From positions 1-16,157 of the forward strand of contig DAISIK010000044.1 of the NCBI GenBank assembly GCA_036822055.1: a DNA stretch of 16,157 nt, written 5' to 3'. This document shows positions 6,677-13,850 of this stretch, one piece after another. The stretch is from DAISIK01 sp036822055 (lineage in GTDB: Bacteria; Verrucomicrobiota; Verrucomicrobiia; Opitutales; Puniceicoccaceae). The notes under the pieces were generated by a model. The model was given only the letters and a program-made list of their open reading frames with translations, made no database searches and was not told the DNA's origin. The position numbers and the translations under genes are program-made. Position 1 is the stretch's first letter. Every line of letters starts with the position of its first letter.

Positions 6677-7830
6677 GGTAAGTTGATTTTAAGCTCCTTT
6701 GCAGCTGATTGGAGAAGACTTTTAAGATTACTTTCCCTCATCAATTTTTTGAGCGTATTCGGCCTCTCCAGGAGGACCTCAAGGAGTACTTTATTTTCCT
6801 CAGGAGAAGTTTCAGGGACTCTACGGACCTTTGCTTTTAAGGCGTCCTTATTGCAGTTCATCAAGTCCATCCGCAACCTTTCGAGAGGACCTGCTGCTTC
6901 ATAGGCTCGGCTTTCTGCCTCCTCTTTGATCCGTCCATTTTCCTCAGCGATCTTCCGCTTTCGTTCCTGCTCAGCGCGTTTATTTGCGAGATCAATCTCT
7001 TCTTTTTTTAATCGTTTCGCTTCGGCGATTTCTTTTGCTTTGGCCTCGAGCACTCTTTCGCGCTCGACCTTGTCTTGTTTCTCGTGCTCAAAATCTCGTC
7101 GGAACCAACCCAAGCCAGTGCCGGTTTTTGCCCCGAAACCGGCATCGAAGGCCTGCTCAAAGATCTGGCTCATCTGCGCATGATATTCACCTATTTGCTC
7201 AGAAGGCTGATTTCGGAGAAAAAAATAAATGAATTGAAATTTGGCGCCACTATCGATCACCGGGTATTTATTTGGAATGGGGCTTAACTCTACTCCATTC
7301 CCTCGGGGGTGGGGAGTCAATATGTCAAGGGTGAGGGGGCAAGCCTCAATTGGAAAGGCTGGAAGGAAGGTTACCATCCCCTGGCGCTCGGTGGTGCCGA
7401 AGAGTTTTTCTGTTAAGCCGGGTTGGAGCTTTCCCTCTTTCTCCATCCAGTAAGCGGCGGCGTGGCAACAGCCCTTGATGGCACTGGCGGGTAAAAAGGG
7501 GACACCAGTGTTGCGGTCGAGACAAATTCCGGCGTTTTCAAGCAGACCTTCCGCTAAGTTGACGGCCATTCGCGACCTGAGGTTGGCGAAGAAGCTACCT
7601 GCCCGGCTCCCGTGGGTCGAAATGATTTCGTTAGCCAGAGCGTTGAGTCTCCTTTTGGACTCAACGTAAGATGCATTTGCAGTGCAAATCGCTTTCAGCG
7701 AGTCCTCCTTTTCTTCTGGAGTATTCCTGAATCCCGCTGGTAGGAGAAATTTGTCTGCGAGAAGCGAGGGGTGGGCTATGGGAGTGGTTCCGAGGAGTTC
7801 GGCTGTATCACGAGCGGTTGCAGGTTTCAT
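6673..7830 (-). CDS. cmr6: Type III-B RAMP protein Cmr6 with coiled-coil C-terminal extension
   Basis: A 385-residue protein from the ATG at 7830. The RAMP core fills roughly residues 60-245: 'PFLPASAIKGCCHAAA' (111-126) is the conserved loop of Cmr6/Cas7-like subunits, and 'GFGAKTGTGLGWF' (231-243) is the C-terminal glycine-rich loop. The core should cap the Cmr4/Cmr5 filament beside Cmr1. Beyond it lies an unusual tail: about 65 highly charged residues rich in Lys, Glu, Arg and Ala (247-310, predicted coiled coil), then about 75 helical residues (311-385). Most Cmr6 proteins end soon after the glycine loop. A TTG at 7890 would extend the protein by 20 residues and overlap cmr5 by 35 nt; the ATG, 25 nt after the cmr5 stop, is preferred. 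The stop overlaps the cmr1 start. Confidence 0.9.
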   Translation of the reverse strand: MKPATARDTAELLGTTPIAHPSLLADKFLLPAGFRNTPEEKEDSLKAICTANASYVESKRRLNALANEIISTHGSRAGSFFANLRSRMAVNLAEGLLENAGICLDRNTGVPFLPASAIKGCCHAAAYWMEKEGKLQPGLTEKLFGTTERQGMVTFLPAFPIEACPLTLDILTPHPRGNGVELSPIPNKYPVIDSGAKFQFIYFFLRNQPSEQIGEYHAQMSQIFEQAFDAGFGAKTGTGLGWFRRDFEHEKQDKVERERVLEAKAKEIAEAKRLKKEEIDLANKRAEQERKRKIAEENGRIKEEAESRAYEAAGPLERLRMDLMNCNKDALKAKVRRVPETSPEENKVLLEVLLERPNTLKKLMRESNLKSLLQSAAKELKINLP

Positions 7831-7855
7831 CGGTATGAAAGCTTGGAGGGGACGT

Positions 7856-8206
7856 TCAGATAAACCGGCGCGCGTAGTTAAACCAGGCAAGGGATTCGGC
7901 TGTGGCTTGCCGCAAGCGCAAGCTGTCCCCTTCCGAGAGAACCTTGATCAAAGCGGTTACGGTCTCTGCCTGATCGACAATCCCGAGATTGGTCAAATGC
8001 TTGGCGAGGTGGTTTAACAAATTGACGTAACCGCCCTTCTTTTCGTTCGCAAAGGCCAAGGTTTGGAGCAGCCCATGGTTGATGATGAGGACCGGAAGCT
8101 TCTTGGCAATGCTTGCTCCACCATCTTGGCCAGCGAAATCTCCAGCATTACCTGAGTTTTTTGCACCTAAAACGCTGGCGGCGCGGATCTGTTCAAGATT
8201 TTGCAT
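7856..8206 (-). CDS. cmr5: Type III-B small subunit Cmr5 (Cas11)
   Basis: A 116-residue helical protein of typical Cmr5 length. Cmr5 copies stack along the Cmr4 backbone as the minor filament and help bind target RNA. The sequence fits the family: an N-terminal helix 'LEQIRAASVLGAKN', a central 'AKKLPVLIINHGLLQTLAFANEKKG' pattern in which the hydrophobic 'LP-LI--NGL-QTLAF' register is the Cmr5 hallmark, and a C-terminal helix 'LRQATAESLAWFNYARRF'. Its ATG lies within the end of cmr4 (14-nt overlap, 8193-8206), so the two backbone genes are coupled. No enzymatic role is expected. Confidence 0.93.
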   Translation of the reverse strand: MQNLEQIRAASVLGAKNSGNAGDFAGQDGGASIAKKLPVLIINHGLLQTLAFANEKKGGYVNLLNHLAKHLTNLGIVDQAETVTALIKVLSEGDSLRLRQATAESLAWFNYARRFI

Positions 8207-9044
8207 CTGAGTTGCTTTCTGGTTGGAGTTTAACGGTTGTGAAGCCTAGACCGGTGGTCTCTTTGCCGCCAAACTGGAGAAGTTTTTCGGTTTTTAGAGA
8301 TTCAATGGTTTCGTTGGTCGAAGATTCATTATTCTGCGGGTACTGAATCGAAGAATAAAAAAGGGTTTCGGATGGAACGACCTCCTCATTGAAGAGAAGT
8401 TTGTTTTTTACGGTACCGGTCTCGGGATCGATGCAGTTATGCTGCATGACCTGGCAGGCGTTTTGCGCTAAATAAGCAAAGTCCTCATCCGATAGGTAGA
8501 CGAGACGATCAGCGGCAGAGTTGAGAATATCGTCATCGAGAACTTTTGTGATGATCGAGGCCCAATCCTTTGGGAAGTTCCCAGTCGACTTGAAGACAAA
8601 TTCTTCTAGGATGCAGCCCGTAGTATTTGTTTTTTTGATACTAACGGACCCTCCGCTGAGGCATTCTCCCGGGGACGGGACCGCTGGCAGGTCTAGGTGG
8701 ATTTTAGCGTCTCGCTTAAAACGTCCGAGGGCGAGCGGACTGGTGGTGAGAGCGAAGGCGCCCCTTGCGGAGCGTACCGGAAAGAGAAGGAGCTTGGCTT
8801 CGGAGAAAGAGATGGCTCCGGCTTGGCCAGACTCACCTTGAGCGGCAGCCCATCCAAAGGCTTTACTCTGCGAGTCCTTGACCTGGAAAAAATCCCGGAC
8901 CACTCCCTTGATCGATGAACCTGGAATAATGGGAAAGCCGGTGTGGCGTTCCCGCTGGACCGGTTTGTCAACGGTCCCAACGCTGGACCCGGCACCCAGG
9001 TGAAGGGGGGTTCGGGTGAAGAGATAGAGGATGGATGTCTGCAT
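8193..9044 (-). CDS. cmr4: Type III-B backbone subunit and target-RNA nuclease Cmr4 (Cas7)
   Basis: A 283-residue RAMP protein. Several Cmr4 copies form the helical backbone along the guide RNA and cut bound target RNA at 6-nt intervals. The N-terminal pattern is canonical: 'YLFTRTPLHLGAGSSVGTVD' with catalytic Asp26, then 'QRERHTGFPIIPGSSIKGVVRDFF' split across residues 29-52. Asp26 sits exactly at the position known from studied Cmr4 proteins, so target cleavage should be active. The C-terminus has the glycine-rich 'FGGKETTGLGFTTVK'. It starts 219 nt after cmr3, the largest gap in the operon, and overlaps cmr5 by 14 nt. No clear ribosome binding site precedes the ATG. Confidence 0.96.
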   Translation of the reverse strand: MQTSILYLFTRTPLHLGAGSSVGTVDKPVQRERHTGFPIIPGSSIKGVVRDFFQVKDSQSKAFGWAAAQGESGQAGAISFSEAKLLLFPVRSARGAFALTTSPLALGRFKRDAKIHLDLPAVPSPGECLSGGSVSIKKTNTTGCILEEFVFKSTGNFPKDWASIITKVLDDDILNSAADRLVYLSDEDFAYLAQNACQVMQHNCIDPETGTVKNKLLFNEEVVPSETLFYSSIQYPQNNESSTNETIESLKTEKLLQFGGKETTGLGFTTVKLQPESNSDAKS

Positions 9045-9263
9045 AGGATGGAGCTGAGATGAATAGAAAGATTTCTGGTTTCAGACAGCCTTGGAGTGTC
9101 TGGTAAAATGGTGTTTCTTCTGTCGAGTGGCGGGTTGCTGGGAAAAGACTGGAGATGATTTCACGGGTGGAGGGTATTTGGTTTTTGGCGACTCCCGTTG
9201 AAGGTCAATTTGCAGCTCTGGGCTTGAGGCAAGGATGGAAATTGAACGGTTAACATATTTTTC
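9045..9263. other. Gap between cmr3 and cmr4
   Basis: These 219 nt are unexpected inside an otherwise compact cmr operon. On the minus strand they contain a 6-bp stem, CAGACA...TGTCTG (9082-9102, 9-nt loop), but no T-run that would make a strong terminator. A 32-codon minus-strand frame begins with ATG near 9252; it resembles no protein I know and has no ribosome binding site. I see no confident promoter. The gap could hold an internal promoter, a processing site or the scar of a lost gene. Confidence 0.4.
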
Positions 9264-10649
9264 TCAGTCTAATGGTTGCCACGGACCGCAAACTCCGAGG
9301 CCAAACCCCTTCTCGCCAAAGAGGGTTGATCGGCGGTTAGCAACCTCGCCGGAAGCCGGGTTGGCACCGTGCCAATTGAGTGCGGCAGCCAATTTTAGGG
9401 CCTCTGCGGTATCGTTGGCCTCAAAATAATAGATGGATCCAGCAGGAACGGCGAGGAGGGTGGACCGGGCGCCGAGGGCGTCTGGATCGGATGCCTCGGT
9501 GCGATTTTCCCCGTAGCTTGACCAGCCGGTGATGATTATTGGTCTAGGAATTTGAGCGGAAACGAGTTTCGCACCGATCGGTTGGCCGGGCTTGGTGCCG
9601 GTGCGTTCTGCCTTGGCCTTGCCCGGACCGTCGAGGAGCTTAACCGAAAAATCCGCTGGGTCGATCCAGTTGGGAAGCCAACCGCCGGGATGCGGTTTGG
9701 TGCGCTGCTGGCTCGGGGGTAACCATGGGAAAACTGCTGGGGATAGGAGGAGCCATTTAATAAACCGACCAGCGATGGCTGGACCGAGGGGAAGCATGGT
9801 CGAAATGCCAGCGTCTTGATTGAGGTTTACCTCGCAGATGCGCTGCTCGCCCCCGAGGAAGATTTTTCCTCTTTGCGGGAATAGTTGGCTCAGCAAATGG
9901 TGATCTTCATTTTGATGATGGTGACTTTCCATGGAGGCAAAGCCAACGAGAAGGGCATCGGGGCGGAGGCGCATCTGTGTTTTACTGTAAAACTGGGATT
10001 CCCGCGTAGTGCCAGTTGCCGGGTCGATGGCGATGCCGATGGTTGATTCTCCATCGAAGAAGTTTTGGTGATTGAAAAGGGAATCCGGTGGTATTGACTT
10101 AGAAGGGCTATTCGCCAGCCATGCCTCGAGCCCGGCTTTGCTGATCCACTTTGCAGGCTCCCGCTTGGCTGGGGGGAGTAATGGGGCGGGGGCCATTGTC
10201 AAGGGCTCTGGCAAGCTCGACACACCGGGGAGGTGTTTCGGGTTCGCTGCAACAACCGGGGTGAGACTTTGGGGATCGGTCGAACCTCGATCGATCAGAA
10301 GATTAGCAGGAGCGGGGAAGGCGACCGAGAGCTGGTTGTTTGAACGGATGGCAGGGAAGGGACCAACCGACTTCAAGGAGCCAAAACGAACGGTGCGTTG
10401 GTCGTTCAGAACCCGTTCTTGACGAGTCTGATATTCTTTGGGTCGGTTCCTTCTAATTTTGCGATGGGTATGACCAGCGCTTGTGGGATCCGGAAATGCC
10501 CTGTGTAGGGCGGCGTGGAGGGCGGCGTGAAGGATGTGCGGATGCGGAAAGTGACAACCATCTCCATGGGTTGACCCAGACATAGGTCGGCCATCACGAA
10601 AAAAGAGAACGTCGTGCGGTCGGAATTCAAGGGTGTGCTGCGTGCTCAT
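9264..10649 (-). CDS. cmr3: Type III-B subunit Cmr3 (Cas5-like)
   Basis: A 461-residue protein. With Cmr2 it forms the head of the complex and grips the 5' repeat-derived tag of the guide RNA. The N-terminus 'LEFRPHDVLFFRDGRPMSGS' is the Cmr3 signature, and the C-terminus has the RAMP glycine loop 'FGEKGFGLGVCGPW'. 'SVGPFPAI' and the proline-rich stretch around residues 150-170 are also usual for the family. The length is within the upper normal range. Its ATG overlaps the cmr2 stop (ATGA, 10646-10649), giving strict coupling with its physical partner. It is followed by an unusually long gap before cmr4. Confidence 0.94.
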   Translation of the reverse strand: MSTQHTLEFRPHDVLFFRDGRPMSGSTHGDGCHFPHPHILHAALHAALHRAFPDPTSAGHTHRKIRRNRPKEYQTRQERVLNDQRTVRFGSLKSVGPFPAIRSNNQLSVAFPAPANLLIDRGSTDPQSLTPVVAANPKHLPGVSSLPEPLTMAPAPLLPPAKREPAKWISKAGLEAWLANSPSKSIPPDSLFNHQNFFDGESTIGIAIDPATGTTRESQFYSKTQMRLRPDALLVGFASMESHHHQNEDHHLLSQLFPQRGKIFLGGEQRICEVNLNQDAGISTMLPLGPAIAGRFIKWLLLSPAVFPWLPPSQQRTKPHPGGWLPNWIDPADFSVKLLDGPGKAKAERTGTKPGQPIGAKLVSAQIPRPIIITGWSSYGENRTEASDPDALGARSTLLAVPAGSIYYFEANDTAEALKLAAALNWHGANPASGEVANRRSTLFGEKGFGLGVCGPWQPLD

Positions 10650-13396
10650 GAGAAGTGGCGGTTGGTCCAGGCGAATACATTAAAAAGATCGATCAGTTCG
10701 CCGATCACCCTGTCCGGATCAGCGGACTCGACCGAGGAGGAAACCCTGGATAGCTGCGATTCGATGCACTCAGCAAAAGCTGCCCGAAGACTTTGGCAAA
10801 GTTCGTCGGATTTTTCGCTCGAGAGTTTTTCGTCCCGTTCGAGGCAATGGTTAAATTCTATAGTTAGGATCTCGACCAAATGCTGGCTGAAGTCTGAATG
10901 GGGAGACCGTCTGGTGGCTATTCCATCGGCTGTTCCCGAATGGGCGAGGTAGGTAGTGAGGAGGGAATTGATTTTGTAACTGAATCGGTTCGAGATTTTG
11001 GAACCCATATTGAGGAGGATTTCGAGAAATTGGAATGGCCCGATTCTGTTGCCTCCGACTTCCCACTTTGACCCCCAGTGGACCTCTTCTCCGGAGCGCT
11101 TTTGGAGGGTAACTGCGACGGCGGCACGACCGTACTTATGTTTGGCCCGTTTTTCGGCAGCTTGTGCTGCTTTGATCAAATCTTGTAGGGGAGCCTTGAT
11201 GTGGCCGATCGCAATACCCGCCGAAATATCGGCGCGGGGTCCGGGAACAATGAAGGATTGCTTCGGGGCACCTACTGGTTTCGCACAGTTTGAGGAAAGT
11301 CGGAGAAAGCCTCGGTGGCGGTTGAGTGAATCGAAAACACTTTCGCGGCAATTTTCGGGTATCTGTTTCCACTCTCCGCCTTCGAGTCCATATTCAAAAG
11401 AAGTAAGGATATGGCTGAGCTCAGCGGGTTGTCCCCGGAACGCTGCACGGAGAGCTTTGGCACAAGGTAAAGCTTCGGACGCGGGGAGGAGGGCGAGAAC
11501 ATCGTCACCACCAGCATAAATCAGCCTTCCTGAATAATGCTCAACTATTGGACGCACCGCGTACTGGCTAAAATTTCCGAGGGCCTCAGAAAATTGGAGG
11601 TGGAAGGATGGATTGAGCGGACGACGGATGCACTTTGATTCGTCTTCGGATGAGAAGCTTGAACAAATTGAAGAAGCTTCAAAAAAGGACTTGATTTTTG
11701 GGGCGAGCTGGTCGCGCAGGGGTGGCATTTTTGCGCCGGAAAGCCACTTGCCCATTTCGTCGCCATCGATTACCAGAACGGCATAATAGGTTTCCTCATC
11801 CTCCTGGCCCTCGGGTGCATTGGAGTCATCCTGATAGGGTCTCGATTTGGCAAGAGAGTGGGTGTTAGGCATCGAAAAGTCACCTGAGCGGAACCCGTGG
11901 TCTCCATCTTGCAGCCAGGAAATGTGCCAAAGCCTTTTGAGAAGGGTGAGCGCTCCAAGAATTTCACCCTTTTTAAACAGCCTCCCATTCCTACCAACCG
12001 CCTGGCCAAAGGCGGTGGCTGCTTTCTCGTCTGAAAAGGGTTCGAGAACAGCCTCTTCTTTTCCCGTCAGGCTATCTTTGGCAGCGGTTTTACCGTAAGT
12101 CCACTGGGAGGCTTCGCTCCAGGCGTTGAAGTTGCGGAGTGCCTTGATGGCGTCCAGACACCCGGTGGAGTATGCATAGATGGTTTGCCACTGACGGAGG
12201 GACTGTTCTTTATATGAGGGTAAGCGGTCACCAAGAGCATCGTCCAGCATTTTGAGAACCTGGCGGACCCCGGTAGGAGAACCACTGACATCCTCTGGAA
12301 GGAAGACCGCTGCCTCTTCTGAAAATTGTTCTGGTGAAGGTTGGATGGGGAGCGCATGCCACTGGATCTCGAGACTATGGTCAAGTTGAAGCCGGAATTT
12401 GGATTGATCAATGGGGGTACGGTCCCCAACCAGTTGCAGAACACTTTTGCCAATTTCGGAAAGGAGTGACTTGACCGAGGTGGTCATTTGATCGGCGATT
12501 TCTTTTTCCCGGTTCGAGGGAATCAAGGCCATGATCCGATTGGGCAGAGATGGGATAAGGAAACGTTGGCGGCTGGCAGGATCGTTTTGGTCCATGATCT
12601 CCTCCCAGAGGTAAACAGGGGCATCTGATTTCTGAGCCGTAGCTTTGCGGTAGATTTCTCGCAGGTGTAAGTCGAAGATCGGCTGTCCCCAAGCTGAGGG
12701 TGAGAGCAAATGATCGGGACCCAGCTCCTCTGCGATAACCGCGCAGGCACGTCCGGAAAGGTAACTGAGCAGGTATGAACCGCTCCATAGATCGCGGATA
12801 CTGCGGGCAGCGGCGATGAATGGCTGCACGGGACCAATGGTGAACCATAGGACGCTCAGATTCGGCCTCTCGTAAATGTTTTCCCTGGACGATTCGCCAA
12901 AACATCCCTGAATCGCCGAAGTAATGGAAAGGTGGTTCCATATCGAATGGTCTGGAATTCGGGTGTCCGCTGGTAAAAAACCCATTCTTTCATCACTGGC
13001 GGCAGCCCATTCACGCCAGAAGCGCCAGCGGCAGAAAAAGTCTGAGCGGGGGTCGGGTGCTTCGAGGACAGGTTTGGAAATCTGTGCTTGCTCGTGGACG
13101 TAGCCCGGGGCGAAGGCATGCTCAAAGTTAAAGGTGCATTTGCCGTCAAGCGGGTGACGGAAGGGGTTGGTTGCCCCGTCAAACTGGGTGTAGTGCTTGC
13201 GCCCGGTTGGAAATAGGAGTCGGTCTGCGGCGGCAGCAATAAAATCCGCTTCGTTCAAGAAAAATTCCTCGTCTTGAAACTGATCAGTCAGGGCATGGGC
13301 TAGGGCCTTTTCCTTGTGTCCGGCAATGTCGGTAGGTTTGTCGGGATTATCGTGCATGAATGCACTTAGCTTACGTCTCCAGTAGGTTTCATTCAT
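10646..13396 (-). CDS. cmr2: Type III-B large subunit Cmr2 (Cas10) with HD and GGDD motifs
   Basis: A 916-residue Cas10 from the ATG at 13396. The N-terminus 'KLSAFMHDNPDK' carries the HD dyad (His15, Asp16), consistent with the HD-nuclease domain. Later come two palm motifs: 'VLVIDGDEMGKW' (Asp544, Asp546) and 'YAGGDDVLALLP' (GGDD, 629-632). 'SAGIAIGHIKAPL' (725-737) is another typical Cas10 palm segment. Family knowledge: on target RNA binding the palm joins ATP into cyclic oligoadenylates; the intact GGDD implies this activity here, which fits the two CARF effectors downstream. HD-dependent DNA cleavage is possible but varies among Cmr2 proteins. Alternative starts are ATG at 13411 and TTG at 13414; 13396 best matches the usual onset of the family, and none has a clear ribosome binding site. 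Confidence 0.95.
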   Translation of the reverse strand: MNETYWRRKLSAFMHDNPDKPTDIAGHKEKALAHALTDQFQDEEFFLNEADFIAAAADRLLFPTGRKHYTQFDGATNPFRHPLDGKCTFNFEHAFAPGYVHEQAQISKPVLEAPDPRSDFFCRWRFWREWAAASDERMGFLPADTRIPDHSIWNHLSITSAIQGCFGESSRENIYERPNLSVLWFTIGPVQPFIAAARSIRDLWSGSYLLSYLSGRACAVIAEELGPDHLLSPSAWGQPIFDLHLREIYRKATAQKSDAPVYLWEEIMDQNDPASRQRFLIPSLPNRIMALIPSNREKEIADQMTTSVKSLLSEIGKSVLQLVGDRTPIDQSKFRLQLDHSLEIQWHALPIQPSPEQFSEEAAVFLPEDVSGSPTGVRQVLKMLDDALGDRLPSYKEQSLRQWQTIYAYSTGCLDAIKALRNFNAWSEASQWTYGKTAAKDSLTGKEEAVLEPFSDEKAATAFGQAVGRNGRLFKKGEILGALTLLKRLWHISWLQDGDHGFRSGDFSMPNTHSLAKSRPYQDDSNAPEGQEDEETYYAVLVIDGDEMGKWLSGAKMPPLRDQLAPKIKSFFEASSICSSFSSEDESKCIRRPLNPSFHLQFSEALGNFSQYAVRPIVEHYSGRLIYAGGDDVLALLPASEALPCAKALRAAFRGQPAELSHILTSFEYGLEGGEWKQIPENCRESVFDSLNRHRGFLRLSSNCAKPVGAPKQSFIVPGPRADISAGIAIGHIKAPLQDLIKAAQAAEKRAKHKYGRAAVAVTLQKRSGEEVHWGSKWEVGGNRIGPFQFLEILLNMGSKISNRFSYKINSLLTTYLAHSGTADGIATRRSPHSDFSQHLVEILTIEFNHCLERDEKLSSEKSDELCQSLRAAFAECIESQLSRVSSSVESADPDRVIGELIDLFNVFAWTNRHFS

Positions 13397-13412
13397 GGTT
13401 TTGATCGGCATC

Positions 13413-13430
13413 AAGAGTTTCAGGACTCTT
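13413..13430. promoter_or_regulatory. Inverted repeat at the cmr2 start
   Basis: AAGAGT and ACTCTT flank a 6-nt centre, directly before the cmr2 start codons. Read as DNA it could be an operator; read as RNA it would be a small 6-bp hairpin just upstream of translation. A second repeat of the same 6-6-6 geometry lies about 100 nt further upstream. The repeat is plain in the sequence; the role is a guess. Confidence 0.3.
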
Positions 13431-13510
13431 ACAAAATAGGAGGATGAGATGGGTTTGATGGTAAAGCCACTGTAAAATCTTCTTCAGGAAACTCTTTTAG
13501 ATATCTTAAT

Positions 13511-13528
13511 ACATCACTTGCCTGATGT
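13511..13528. promoter_or_regulatory. Inverted repeat upstream of the cmr operon
   Basis: ACATCA and TGATGT flank CTTGCC, an 18-bp dyad in the AT-richer part of the upstream region. Its size would suit a dimeric repressor site, and it lies where the operon promoter should be. A chance dyad cannot be excluded. Confidence 0.3.
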
Positions 13529-13850
13529 TTATGTCGGCTGATCGAAGATTTTGGACTTGGTCGCGGATGGTGGCGCAGAATCGGAGAGTTGACCGTTCTT
13601 CAAGGCGTTGACTAGCGGTGTTTTAGTTTAGTTTGCCGCGTAAGGTCGTTGGCTTTTGGCTCGTTTGTTCGGTAAGGATTTCTGGTTGTGAATTTTAACC
13701 GGATCGAAAGCTTTTGATCATTTCGGCCAGGGGTCCTTTTCCCGCTGGCAACTGCTGATATGGGGAAGGAGTGGACGCGCCTGTGAGGGCAGTTTCCAAG
13801 TGCTTGGCTCTTGCAGTTAACTGAGCTGGCTGCTTTGATCTCATATCCCC

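Larger units (their letters stand above)
13397..13850. other. Divergent intergenic region between cmr2 and the secreted-protein gene
   Basis: This stretch should contain the promoter of the cmr operon (leftward) and that of the plus-strand gene (rightward). No good -35/-10 pair could be picked by eye. Three short inverted repeats stand out: AAGAGT-6 nt-ACTCTT (13413-13430), ACATCA-6 nt-TGATGT (13511-13528) and CCAAG-TG-CTTGG (13796-13807). A minus-strand 82-codon frame at 13612-13860 has no protein-like features and is not called. No RNA gene is recognised. Confidence 0.5.

Noticed and set aside
9082..9102. Rho-independent terminator
   Set aside because: The stem is only 6 bp with a 9-nt loop and is not followed by a T-run on the minus strand.
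9150..9254. 32-codon small gene in the cmr3-cmr4 gap
   Set aside because: Only an ATG and an open stretch; no ribosome binding site, no hydrophobic or charged pattern suggesting a real peptide.
10998..11519. 173-codon plus-strand frame
   Set aside because: Antisense to the palm region of cmr2, including the GGDD segment; a shadow of a real gene.
12408..12941. 177-codon minus-strand frame
   Set aside because: Out of frame within cmr2, low-information composition; a shadow frame.
13430..13500. sigma70-like promoter (TTTACA-type -35) for cmr2
   Set aside because: TTTACA and TTTACC occur on the minus strand, but no acceptable -10 lies 16-18 nt downstream.
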